Shown piece after piece: positions 1-11,800 of a stretch of 64,000 nucleotides of DNA; position 1 is the stretch's first letter, and every line of letters starts with the position of its first letter. Origin of the DNA: Lottia gigantea (lineage: Eukaryota; Mollusca; Gastropoda; Lottiidae). The notes beneath the pieces were generated by a model. It ran no database searches and was not told the origin of the DNA. It worked only from the letters and a program-made list of their open reading frames with translations. The stretch lies in contig NW_008710050.1 in assembly GCF_000327385.1 (NCBI RefSeq), positions 1,152,000 to 1,215,999 of the forward strand, in the 5' to 3' direction. The position numbers and the translations under genes were made by a program.

Positions 1-555
1 GTTATTTTTTAACGCAGAAGTTTTACGTAAAATAACCCTTTAAAGTTGGTTATGCTTTTTGCACGCTGTTAGAAAACTATGTACGGATTTAAGTAAAATA
101 AACGCCTAATTGTAGAGAAATATATCTCTTACGTCTTATAAAGATTTCAACTAAATATAACGAGCCTTATAAAGCCAATCCCTGAAACTAGGTCAAACTG
201 CTTAATTAACAATTAGACTCCTTTTAAAATAAACTCAGTTTGATCACGTAGATAAATAGATATAAATAACATACTTTAGAAATATTTTCAGGTATAATTT
301 ACGGCGTTTTTGATAATGAAAATGTTTTACAAAAAAGTGGAATGCCCCTTTAAGTGCATTTTATCAGATTCTTAGTTTTGTCATTTATTTGCCATGTTTA
401 TTGATGGTTTTTGGAGTCATATCGTGTCGTTATAATAATATGTAAATTCAATCATGCGACTTAACACGATATTCTGATGAAAATAGAACCGGAATCTGCA
501 GAAAAAACTGTATAATGAAATTAAAATATTAGTCTTTGAGGGTTATTTCAAGGAT

Positions 556-860
556 AGGTTAACGTGATCGTAAAGAAGTTTTTTAAATTTTGTATATATA
601 TCGGGGACACTAAAAGCATCAATCAGACTTCTGTGGTTCCTGCAATTCCACTAAAACCATAGTTTTTATGGCGTCATTTATCACATGACATTATATTATT
701 GTTAAATCACTAAATGACAGGACATCTGGATTAGTGACGTCATAAAACGCATTAGTTTTAGTGGAATTGTAGGAAAATTGGAACGGTGCAAATTGATGAT
801 ATCAGTGTCCACGATAGACATAAAAATTATAAATTCCCCTTTACAATCCCTTTAAAGATG
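556..860. mobile_element. Palindromic MITE, family M1
   Basis: The two halves are imperfect reverse complements of each other. Each arm runs from a TTAAAGGGATTGTAAAG-like end through a GGGGACACTGATAGCATCAA-like block to a block resembling AATTCCACTAAAAC. Related copies lie at 53845-54131 and, shortened, at 55030-55262 and 20133-20273. No coding capacity is seen, so it is a non-autonomous DNA element that would fold into a hairpin. Confidence 0.7.
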
Positions 861-1207
861 GGGTTTCAAATTAAGCAAACTTTTTGATTTATTGGTGTTT
901 CTAATGAATTATCATGTATTATTAATCATATCATTATGTTCTTATTGCATATAATTAAGAGTTTTAACCAATTATAAATGTCTCTGTTTGTACAGTCTGG
1001 ATAAACAAAAAAAATACTTTTTGACCTTTCTTGATCGGGTCACTCATTGGAATTCTGGTGGTAATTCTCTTCTAATTTAGTTAATTATGAATTAATTATG
1101 AAGACAAACTGGTATTTTTCCAAGTAATTAGAACATCTCTACTTTCTATTCATATGAGTATTAGCATTTTCATATTCATAAATGAAAATAAGGGAACCCA
1201 TCTTTAA
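855..1207. mobile_element. MITE, family M10, with extra internal sequence
   Basis: Positions about 855-962 match the reverse complement of 32957-33078 closely, starting at TTTAAAGATGGG. The closing end, ACCCATCTTTAA-like, appears only at about 1194-1207. About 230 nt present here are absent from the 33-kb copy, so either something inserted here or the other copy lost its centre. Its left end overlaps the right end of the M1 element. Confidence 0.55.
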
Positions 1208-1722
1208 GTGTCTGTATTTGATGAACTGTGGTTTGGTAGAGAAGATGATACAGGTCGATAGGGACAATGTCACATCTCGTCCACCACGTGATAAATCGAA
1301 TCTTCAATATCTTATAAATCATAAAACAGATCTACTTCCTACTTGCCAAAACTTATAATTTATATAATATGACACATAAAACAATAGAACATCAGCGAAC
1401 AATCATATACTATTGACTTGACAGAACAGGTGCCCGGGGCAATATACTCTCAAACACTCCTAGCCGCGGGAAATAACACGCCGTTTGAACACCTTCGATT
1501 GGTTCAATGGTAATAACCGAAAATATATGACGTTTTATGTTTTAACGAGCTTTATGGTTTGGGATAATTTTTGGTTTCTTACATATTGTGACGTCATTTG
1601 ACACCTCGCAAAACAATCGGTCATATTTTTATGAAATTGGCTCGAGGCTGACATCCCAGACGGTATTGAGCGTGACCAAAGGTGGCAGAATCATTGAGAA
1701 CCAAGCATTAAGTAACATTCAT

Positions 1723-1730
1723 CATAAATA
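1723..1730 (+). promoter_or_regulatory. TATA-like box of the Kir gene
   Basis: CATAAATA lies about 125 nt upstream of the Kir start codon. Transcription would then begin near 1755, where a TCATTCTG-like initiator is seen. This is based on sequence alone. Confidence 0.4.
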
Positions 1731-1853
1731 GCTCGGCGAGTCTCAACCAATTCAAATCATTCTGTGCAATCACTTCGATAAACCAACATCAGTGATTCGC
1801 AAGCTATGCTGATAATCTGTTTGAATTTTTAAAGTTCGTTTCAAAAAATCAAG

Positions 1854-3092
1854 ATGGCTTCCCAGCGAGAGAGAGAAAGTACCGTGTATATGTTTTCAGA
1901 TCAGAAGAAAATCATCAAGAAGCCGACAAGATGTGAGAGGTTTTTAGATTGTTTGAAATTTCGGTGTCGAGGATCGGAAGATAAAGAAGACAAGCGGAAA
2001 GCTTTAGTTGGTAAGGAAGGTGGCTATAGGATCAATTACACAGGACTTGGTGAACATAAAAGAAAATATCTGGCTGATATTTACATTACCCTTATAGACA
2101 TTCCATGGCGATATGCTCTTGCCATTCTCTTCAATGTGTTTCTTGTCACCTATCTGTTTTTCGGTGTTTTATGGTGGGCAATGGCTCATAATAATGGGGA
2201 CTTCGACAATTTAGACAATCCACACCATGTTCCGTGTCTGCTAGGAGTTAAATCGTTCGCTGGTTCGTTACTGTTCTCTATTGAAACTCAGACAACTATT
2301 GGGTACGGTTATGCTTACCCTAACGCTCACTGTGCGGGCACCTTGCCTTTAATTTATCTACAAGTTACCATAGGATTCTTTCTCGAATCCTTCCTCCTTG
2401 GATTCATCTTCGTGAAAATTGCCAGACCAAAGAATCGCGCCAAAACCATGTTGCTAAGCAAGAAAGCTGTCGTCTGCCAGGAAGATGGTAACCTTTGTCT
2501 CCAGATCCGAGTTGGTGACATGCGCAAATCTCATCTTATCGAAGCCTCAGTACAAGGTATGTTGGTCAGAAAACACGTGACGCAGGAAGGAGTTACCTAC
2601 CCTTTGTATCAGAGAGCAGTGGAATTTGAAGCTAATGGAATGGGGGATCGTGTCTTCCTCCTCTGGCCAATGACCTTGACCCACAAGATCACAGAAGACA
2701 GTCCATTCTGGGGAATCCGACCATCAGACCTGAGTCACGAGAAGTACGAGCTGATTGTATTTTTAGTTGGTACTGTGGAAGCTACCGGCGAGGTTTGCGA
2801 GGCCAGAACATCATATACACCTTATGAAATTCTCTGGGGACATCGATTTGAACGAATAGAAGAATATGATTTGGGAAATGGTCGCTGGCATGTAGATTTT
2901 ACCGGGTTCCATGATGTAGTGTATTGCCAGAATATCAGGCACAGTGCTGAAGAACTCGACAAATTCAAAGATGCCACTAACACGACTGAAGAGAAGAATG
3001 AGCGGGAAGTCAGATATGATTTAAATGGTGAATCGAATGGTGCCAAGGGTATTACGTTCGTAGCAAACAAAATGGCCGACTCAAGCATGTAA
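1854..3092 (+). CDS. Inward-rectifier potassium channel (Kir family), 412 aa
   Basis: Pore subunit of a tetrameric plasma-membrane K+ channel, intact in one coding exon. TM1 is about residues 86-110, followed by the pore helix and the K+ filter TIGYG at 148-152. C128 and C160 flank the pore and match the conserved Kir extracellular disulfide. TM2 is about 163-188, and the immunoglobulin-like cytoplasmic domain follows (RVGDMRKSHLIEA, EILWGHRFE). ARPKNR just after TM2 matches the PIP2-binding segment. E178 in TM2 aligns with the acidic rectification-controller residue of strong rectifiers such as Kir2.1 (D172), so strong, polyamine-dependent rectification is inferred. The start codon follows the context AAG and fits family length. 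The assignment to a specific vertebrate Kir subfamily is not attempted. The neighbouring polycystin gene converges on it. Confidence 0.96.
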   Translation: MASQRERESTVYMFSDQKKIIKKPTRCERFLDCLKFRCRGSEDKEDKRKALVGKEGGYRINYTGLGEHKRKYLADIYITLIDIPWRYALAILFNVFLVTYLFFGVLWWAMAHNNGDFDNLDNPHHVPCLLGVKSFAGSLLFSIETQTTIGYGYAYPNAHCAGTLPLIYLQVTIGFFLESFLLGFIFVKIARPKNRAKTMLLSKKAVVCQEDGNLCLQIRVGDMRKSHLIEASVQGMLVRKHVTQEGVTYPLYQRAVEFEANGMGDRVFLLWPMTLTHKITEDSPFWGIRPSDLSHEKYELIVFLVGTVEATGEVCEARTSYTPYEILWGHRFERIEEYDLGNGRWHVDFTGFHDVVYCQNIRHSAEELDKFKDATNTTEEKNEREVRYDLNGESNGAKGITFVANKMADSSM

Positions 3093-3098
3093 ATTTCG

Positions 3099-3590
3099 GT
3101 AAGTAATAATTTGCAGTTTTTCTTTTCGAAGATGAGTATTATCAATAGCGAGTGTTTAATAAGGGTTTTAAAAAAGTTTTCAAGTAACTGTACATCCTAC
3201 ATTTCTGTTGGACTTCCTTTCAGTCTAAAGCCTTGAAAAGTGGTATTAGTTTTATCGTCGCTCCAGTCTAGTATAAGGCCCAACCCACAAAAATTACTTT
3301 AAAAACATCGAAATAAACATCAATTAAATCATGATATATCTCGTTATATTTCCTTCAAGTTTTTTGCATATTTCTGACAATTGATTGTTATTGATTACTT
3401 TCAACATGATCACGTGACAGTATTATGGCTCGTCGCCAATAATCTGTCGGTGGCTTTTCAGTATTTACCACGTGTTCTCTTTACAATAGGTAGCTATTAC
3501 TGTGTCTAATACCTTGACATTATTAGCCACTTTCTATTATCAGAGCAGTTTGCGATTCGATTAATCAGTTCTCTTTCCCTTTCTTTACAG
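3099..3590 (+). other. Intron in the Kir 3'UTR
   Basis: GTAAGT lies six bases after the stop codon, and a pyrimidine-rich TTTCTTTACAG acceptor ends at 3590. Such a 3'UTR intron lies too close to the stop to trigger junction-dependent decay under the usual 50-nt rule. No transcript evidence is available here. Confidence 0.6.
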
Positions 3591-3892
3591 TATTTAGAAT
3601 TTGATGAAAAGAAGAAACGGAAGTGACGTAGAGAAACCACGTTAAGAAGTTGAGATGATGGCGTTATGGCATAATTTATTCATTTGAAATCATTCCTTTA
3701 TTTAATAATAGTCCGAAACTAGCTCTCTTAGATTAGACGCTTCCAGTGTATACTTGGCCAACCGGATGCAAATTAACCGGATTCTATCACGTGATTCAGA
3801 GTCTTGCCTTAGCTCAGTGTTTCGGACTATATTTATTTGTATATAGTTGTAAAAATATTAACTTATCCAGTAGTTTAGTATGGATTTTCTTT

Positions 3893-3898
3893 AATAAA
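3893..3898 (+). terminator. Poly(A) signal of the Kir gene
   Basis: AATAAA, about 300 nt downstream of the inferred 3'UTR acceptor and followed within 20 nt by a TTGTCTCG stretch. Confidence 0.6.
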
Positions 3899-4462
3899 AT
3901 ATGAAATTTATTGTCTCGTCTCTTTGCTTACAACAACAGATGGTAACTTCTTGAATAGAGGCCAGACAATCATTTAACTATACCATATTATGATCGCCGA
4001 TGGCTCACTGCTAAAGCAACTCGATCTACAAGTTGGTTGGACACCATATTTTCGTCTTTGGTACAAACCAGACAAAACCTGACTTTACGAGATGATGTTA
4101 ATTCTCCCATACAATTATCAAGAAGGAACATTAAACATGGAACCAAACTGTCTCTTAATTAACCTCTTTCTCATTCAGTTTTCTTAGCTCAATCAAAGCT
4201 GAAACCTTTATTATTGGCTGATGGTTCTCCCACGCATCACCTCCCTCCTCTTGACAATTAATTGACCACAACTCAGCCCATCCCTAACTTTAGGGTCATA
4301 GAAACTCCACTGTCTAGCTAATGAAAGAGGTCATGCCTACACTTCTGGAGCACCTGCTGCTATTCTATTCAACATTCTTGTATAGATAATTATATTATTA
4401 CCAGCTTAAACAGAAAAAAGCCAAAAATTTAAAAATAAGAAATAGTAACAGTTATAGAATGA

Positions 4463-4468
4463 TTTATT
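4463..4468 (-). terminator. Candidate poly(A) signal of the polycystin gene
   Basis: AATAAA on the minus strand, about 1.2 kb beyond the polycystin stop codon. It would give a long 3'UTR that includes the M7 element. A closer signal may exist; this is only a candidate. Confidence 0.25.
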
Positions 4469-5015
4469 GCTGACAGGCAAATAGTTATCTATAGAAATAT
4501 TACAAACAATCACAGGCTAGTTATCACAGAATAACAATATAATATACAACAAAACTTGTTAACAATATATATAGACACGATCAACCACCGCGTTCAGTTG
4601 TCTATTTGAATAAAATTGTTTTCATGAAACATTCTGTCTTCTCTTCAGTCATCTATTAACATGACACTAACATGACAGAAATACTAGAAACGCAGTCTAC
4701 CCGATAACCGCAAACATAACAAACAATCAAGAAAAAGGACGGAGTTTCGGACTATTGTAAATTATTGCACAACAATCAAAGAAATTAATACACATCCGGG
4801 CCGATTCCAAAAATAAACACGACGAATCCATTTTTTTTAGAAAGGTGGCTATGGCAGTCAAGGTATAAGTACAAAGTTTGTAATAGCTTGACAAGATGGT
4901 AGAGAGGACTCTCAACTGTTGAATATTTAAATTGAGATAAACACTACCACAATAAACAAAAATACACCAAACATGCGTTCTGTTTTTTATCAACTTTTTA
5001 ATTTTGCCACTTCAA

Positions 5016-5230
5016 TTAGGGTCTAACATTCGTCAGTTTGATTATACCGCCAGCCAATCAACCCTAGTATTTGTGCCTCGAACAAGAGGTGAATTCCGAG
5101 AAGCATTAGATACTCAATGGACCTTTTGCTCGCGTCACAAAATCCCAACGTTGGAGAGTTCAGGAATTTATATTGGCTGGCAGTATCACCAAACTGATGA
5201 ATGTTCAAGAGGGCCGTCGTAAGACTCTAA
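5016..5230. mobile_element. Palindromic MITE, family M7
   Basis: Inverted arms of about 50 nt share AACATTC, TCAGTTTG and GCCAGCCAAT, separated by about 110 nt. The short open frames read through it on both strands follow from the palindrome and are not genes. Confidence 0.65.
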
Positions 5231-5654
5231 CTGAAATTACTAAATAGACGAAAAAAAGTTAATAAAAAATAGAACGAAAGTTTGGTTCGGTTTTAATAAG
5301 ACTATACAACAAACATATATAATCATAAAGACACCAGCTGGTCCACATGTACACAATAGACCTACAACTTGGATGTCTTGTAAATAATATTATGAAGGTT
5401 TTGTGATGAATACGGTAAAAACAGAATAAAGCAAATAGCCACAAAATAAAACAAAAATTATACCTTAGATAATTGCTTAGTAACCTTAAAAAGATTATAA
5501 AAAGCGCTGTGTTAAGCCAAATTTAAAAAAAACAAAATCTCATATTGGACAATTGATCAAAGATGTTGGCGATAAATTCCGATAAAAAATTAAAATCTAG
5601 AAAATAAAATGTAAAAGAACCTGTTTAGCAAATATTTACACAGAGAACCATAAA

Positions 5655-5869
5655 TCACATATCAGAGGATTTTTGAGGCACGTTTAAATAATTTAGTGAT
5701 GTTAGTTTATGATAAATTGTCAAATTATTTGCCTTATCGAGTTTATCTTGAAATTTAACCAGGTGGTCGAAGCTAGGGGTGGCTAATGTTGATGGTTTGG
5801 CTGTATCCTCGTATTGGGGTTGTCCCTGGAACGGGTCGTACAGCACATCTTTCTTCTGGTAACTATAGT
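5655..5869 (-). CDS. Polycystin last exon: short cytosolic tail
   Basis: 71 residues rich in polar amino acids, ending SSDM, joined in phase to the channel exon. I see no clear heptad coiled coil of the kind used by PKD1 to bind PKD2. The assignment rests on reading-frame continuity and good splice sites. Confidence 0.65.
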
Positions 5870-8800
5870 CTGTAATTATATCAAATATACAGGTGTTTAA
5901 TATACGACAACTATTAAGCTTGTTTGCAATAATTGGGGGGGGGGGGGGGGGAGGGGATTGATTTTCGTCTTAAATATATGTAAATAGTCTTCAGAAGTAC
6001 TAGAAATATACGAAAGTCACATAATTCCTTCAAAATATTAAAATATTAAAATATTTTCAAACTAAGAATTTCTTTTACTATTTCTATCTATATATGGGCA
6101 GAATCTCAACTGTTAGGGGTCTCATTTTCAAAAGTTTAGAAAAATAAAATCCAGATTTTAAGAAACTCAGTAATCTGATTTGATGATGAAACAAACTTAT
6201 TGTTTTATTTTAGTGATTGGTCAATCAGATGATTAACAAATTAATATCATATCAAATTAAGTTCTCGAGAATATCTCTCTAGAAATGATAATGGTTGCCT
6301 TGCGAATATAATTGAAAAACTACTACTCTCTAAGAATCAACAATATAATGCTAATAACATATCGATCGATAACTATGACGTATACGTATATAAACGGATC
6401 ATTCTTCTAAAAAAAGAGTTAGGAGGGAACTTATGGGTGTTACAAAGATGTAATTGGTTACCTGATGGTTTCCCAGTAATAATTTCAGTAATAGATTCCC
6501 ACATATACACAAAGACATTCATCTCCAGCTCCTTGTGTTTCGGCGCTTCTTGAGCTCTGGTCATCACATCCATTAAAATAGCCATAAACATGTTGGTCAG
6601 CAGGATCGTCACGGTGATGACAAAGACAGAGAAAAATATGATCTCCACAACGCCCATGCTCACTTCGGCATTCGTATTTTTAAAGGTGGCATCTCCCAAC
6701 AAACCAACAAACATCGTCTCGATGGCAGCGACAAAGGAGAAGTAAAACTTGCTGGTGCGACCAAACAGAATGTACCCAATTACAGAGCAACCGATCAGAT
6801 TAATTACAATAAAGGCAGCGAATCCGGGAAAGACTTTCATGCTGTCGCTCAAAACGTTGAAGACACTCTGTGTGATGCTGGTATATGCCATGGCTTTCAA
6901 TAACCTCAATGTAGCTATGGTTACAACCACGCCCAATACGTATACGAAAGCATAATCCCATATCACTATATGATAAAAATTAACAAAAGCTCGTTCGTTT
7001 TCTTTAAAAAGAGCCAGGGCACCAGAAGCTTCTGAATCTCTGATCACAAACAGGATTATTCCCCCTAGTGACACACTAATACTGGTCAACTCGACTACAT
7101 TCCAAAATCCCTTAAAATAATGCAACTTCTGCTTGGTTAACTTGATCACCATCAAAACTAAACTGATAATAATATACAGTACAAAACAAACTTCACACGC
7201 AATGATGAACACTCCTGCATTACCAACGTGCTGCGTAGGTCGGAACGGATAGATGTTATAATACGTTATGATTCCACCAGTTGCAGGGAACTCTGTCACA
7301 ATACTGACGTACACGAACAAGTTAATATCGACATTATAAAGAGTAAACTCGAAAAACACGGCCCTTGTGTGCCGATCGATCCATTTTTGATGAAAGAGTT
7401 CCTTCAGAGATTCAGTGGATACTATTTTATTCACGTCCAGGTTTGCGATGTACCCCCCTCCACCGTAGGTATCAATTAAACCAGCTATAGGCAACCCCCA
7501 AATGTCGGCAGCTGAGGTGAACTTCCAAGCTTCAATGGTCAACATCAGTTCATCAGAGTCACTACACGGCTGACTGGTCCAATACGGGCAATAATGGCCT
7601 GTGTCCTCATTTAACAACTCATATTCTGGTATTTTAACAGATTTTCCAATAAACGGGTATGTAAAGTTTTCTGAAAGATAAAATCAACGAAGACATTATT
7701 CAGATGGTACACAGTATGTAAACTCTTCTCTTTAGAGGTAGGGTCAAAATGGACCAATTAAAAAAAGTACCTTAATATTCCGTACCTAACTCTTGACTTT
7801 TGGACAAAACGGACGCATTCTGACCAACTAATTTGGTCGACCTAACCCCTTGATCCTCTCAACTGTAACGCTTCTCTCAATTCAATGTTGGGAGGGGCAA
7901 GTAATATATCTGGAGGGACCAGGGTGTAATGTTGTTTAGTTGCAGTAATGAAATTAGTCGGTTGTCATATATTTTTTCGGTTGGGGGTGGGTGAGGGGCA
8001 ATCTAATTCTGATGTGTGTACTGTGATTTGAATTTAATTGAATACAGTTAATCTGAGCCCCGACTAGTAAATACACGCACAGCAACGTTGTTATACAATT
8101 AAGACTTTCTGTCGAGAGCTCTGGTTGGCTGTATTCAATAGCGTACAATCCAATTAAACCGCTACATTTACAAATTTCTTAATGTCAATGTATGAGACAG
8201 TTGTAAAAAGCTACTTAGGAATTGTGAAGATGTGAGGGTCAATGCTCTGTGTGATCCTACGAGTTAATCCAGGGTAACTTACCACTAACGGCTCGGACTT
8301 GTCTCAATCTCGGTGGACCAACTCTCAGATTGCTGCTATCAAACGTAAAGAGTCTTTGACTGGCTGTCATCCTCGTCCCAGTATAATCATTCTCGGGAAA
8401 CAGAGATTCTATCACTGTCTTGTCTAACCATTCAAAATAATGCTCAGTTTGGATCACCTGAAAACAAGAAAAGATGGTGAGGACAGGTGTTGTAGTGTTG
8501 CTGAAAAGATAAAAAGTTACAAATGAGGATAATGCAGTCAATGATCTTGTTTGCGCTTTGCTCACCACTTTGCACTCGTTGACTCTCCTACGCGACCCCA
8601 GCAATGTAAAACTTTACAATATTGTACAGCTTTCCATGTCCAGAAAAGGTAAAATCAAACCAATAAATGACCACTATCTTTTAAACAATATTTATTAAAG
8701 TTGGATGTGGCAAGTGGGAAACCAACAATTACGGAGAACATGAAAGATTAATTGGAAACATTTACATGGACAACGATAGGAGAAATCTCTGTACGATCCC

Positions 8801-11800
8801 GGTTTCGGATTTGGTTAGGAATGTAGATTTCAGATTTGGTTAGGAAACTAACGAATAACGTACCTTTTCATATTTCCTGAATGGTTTTGGTGGTTCGAGG
8901 AAGTTTTGAGCCACGTATCGATGTAGATTATAACTCTGAGTGTCTCTGTTACTATACAATATGAAAATCAGTATCACCAGCACCAACAGATTAATCACCA
9001 TCTCTTTAATGGTATTCTTCAACTCTGAGTCTCTCAGCTTCCTGGCTTTAGTGTACTGGAAATCAGCGTCTTGTACTGGTAGATGGATTGATATTTGTCG
9101 ACGCTCTGAATCAAAAGAAAAAATGGAAATTATTTTTCAAACTTAAGGCGAATCGACATTTATGAATGTAAACAAAAGTAAAGTATAAGACTGAAGATAT
9201 GCAGCAACTGGGTGTCTAGCCTTAAAAATGATTGCAGACTTGCGGCGCCAGTACAGTATAGAGGGGGGGGGGGGGGGTCATTTGCCTGATCGAATTATGG
9301 TCTGCACACCCAATTGTAACCCCACTTTATTTTTAACAAAGGTAACAATACGATTGTTACACTTTTGTCCCTAAAATATGCGTCAGAAATGCACCAATTC
9401 AATTCAATTTATCGAAAATTTTATTGTTAGAATCCTCTCATGGGACGCCTCCACAGAATTTTGAATTGAGCCCTGACATATATCACTGCAAAATCCGATA
9501 AGCAGTTGCGATGCAATTGCTATGAATCATAAGGTATAGGGTCGGGTAGGGGCCACAGAATTAACAAGGGGTATGATATAGCAGGGCCAGTTTCACTTCC
9601 AAACGATCTACCGTGAAAGATCTGCTAGATTCAGCCTTACCGAAACTGCCGAAGATTGCCGAATGCATCATTTCACGCCCCTCCTTTGAAACGCCACTGC
9701 CAATCAGAGATATAAATTTCAAACTACCTAATATTACCTGAAGTTTCTTTTCCATGTTTAGACGAGAAATGTTTGATCTCTTCCATATCGTACACTGTTG
9801 GTTTTGATATCCGTAATGTTCTAAATAGCAGTCCTGCTATAACAGCTAGGAATAATACCTACAAATATAATCATTAACTTCTTTTGAAAGTGGAAATTGA
9901 GAATGATTCCAAACCTCTTTTTTGCATTAATAACTAAGATTGCTTTTACGTAAATTTTTCACTTATTTAAGACTATTTTCGAAATTCTGAGTTTTACAAA
10001 ACCATGGTTCCTTTAGCGGGAAAATGTAAGTAACTTGTAAGATTACATATACATATATTGAAGATGCAGGTCTATGGATAGTCCTGGGTCTCCGTGGTGG
10101 CAATATTTTTTAAGGGGGTTCGACTAAAGTGACTCAACAAGTCATCTAAATTTTTCAGGGAGTGGCCAAAATTTTCTTAGGGGGATAGATAATTTGTGGC
10201 TGTCTAAACACGACTAATGATAAATTTTCAAGTTACCTTAAAGGGATCTACACAGGTCACCGATTCCACAAAACACAAGAAAAAGGTAGTCAGCCATTCC
10301 TCAGAGATGTCCTTACCCCATTCCATACTGAAGAGCATTAGAAAGACTCCAGAGGCCGCCGTCGATAAGAAGACTAATATCCACCCTATATAAGTACACC
10401 AGTGAGGCAATATGGCGTCTTTCAAAGCCACGTTATCTGGAATTACTAGTATATCTTCTAATTTCTGACTGAACTCTAGTCGAGCTTTGATCTTCTTGGG
10501 TAACCAATTCGGTATGTTTCTTTGTTTCCTTACTCTTGCTTTCAGCTTGGATTTACGGAACATTATCATAATTATGGTAACAGGAACTGCAGTGATAATG
10601 GCACTTATTGCAGAGATGAAAATTTGACTTGGGTTGAATTTGATGGGTCCTAATTCTATAGCGGCCGCTCTCTGTCGGTCTTTGTCCGTGCCGACTTGGA
10701 AAAACATGGCGTTAGAAATCATTGACAGAAATAGAAGGGCAACGCAGCACCCAACTCGCTGAACACGAGTAAAATGACTTTTAATAGGTCTGAAGAAGAC
10801 GGACAACCAGACATGTTCGTCAGTCACGTGATTTCGGGCATGCTCCAGGAAAATGCTTCTGAAGTTTTTCAGATTTTCCTGTCCACAGACTGGAATAACC
10901 TTATCTATCGTACTCTCTTCTATAGATAACCAACTGTTCGTCATAAAGACAAAACTGAAAGAATAATTGAAACAGGATATTAACAAAGAGTATTATTTTC
11001 GTATGCGTCTTTGAAGGATGTCGAGTTCACTACTAATATACCAAATGAATATATTTACAGTGGTTCAACCATCATAAGGACTGGTTGAATCAAGTACACT
11101 TAGAAATGGGGCCCGTACCCCTAGAAAAAATGCAGAAATATGTAAAAAAAAAAATCCTTTAGAAGGGGCCCCATCCCATTTAAGTCCACGGGCTCCACTC
11201 ATCTAGTTACACATAGTGCAGAAAAGTAGAACGTAAAACTCCATTCATTTCCTACTCATCTAGTTGAGCCACTGCATGTTAAGTACTCTCCGACACGGAC
11301 AAGATGACATAACCAATCGAACAGTGGTATCAGCTCCAGGATTTACGACCCCTTTAAATACCTGACATACTATATTGTATTATATAGACTTGTCAACACC
11401 TGAATTTATTCTTGTTTGAAGTTATTTCTAATTCCAAATCAACATCCAAGTTCTTGATGTAAAAAAAGACCCACCTTTCATTCAGCTGTATGTCGACCAC
11501 TTCTATTCTGTTGAGATTCCATGAAGCGTACTTTCCTTTACCAGAATTATCGTGCCATATTCTCAGATACTGGAGATTACCAAGGTGTTCTGGAACTGCC
11601 ATCAGAAAATGCATAACACTTCCTGCTTGGAAACCCTGAAAACAGATTAAATATCATACACATGGAAAGACTATAGCTTGCAACCTTATACAGTTCCTTT
11701 ACTCGTATCAGTTCAGACTATAATAAACATTTAACACAGAGAAAATGTTGCGAATGTGGTAACTTTTAGTGCACAAACACAACATCATGAGAACAACTCT

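Larger units (their letters stand above)
1..1722. other. 5' flank of the Kir gene, non-coding
   Basis: No gene was recognised here. The stretch holds two adjoining inverted-repeat elements (about 556-860 and 855-1207, listed separately). The remainder is AT-rich unique-looking sequence leading into the promoter of the channel gene. Confidence 0.6.
3919..5654. other. Convergent intergenic region / 3'UTR between Kir and polycystin genes
   Basis: No coding sequence was recognised. It contains the M7 inverted-repeat element at 5016-5230 and the likely 3'UTR of the minus-strand polycystin gene. A 20-nt block at 4875-4894 is identical to part of the minisatellite unit at 30.5-30.9 kb. Confidence 0.5.

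Noticed and set aside
2822-3145. 107-aa antisense frame under the Kir gene
   Set aside because: Shadow of the conserved channel coding sequence on the other strand.
5004-5222. Small overlapping genes on both strands
   Set aside because: Both frames lie in the palindromic M7 element.
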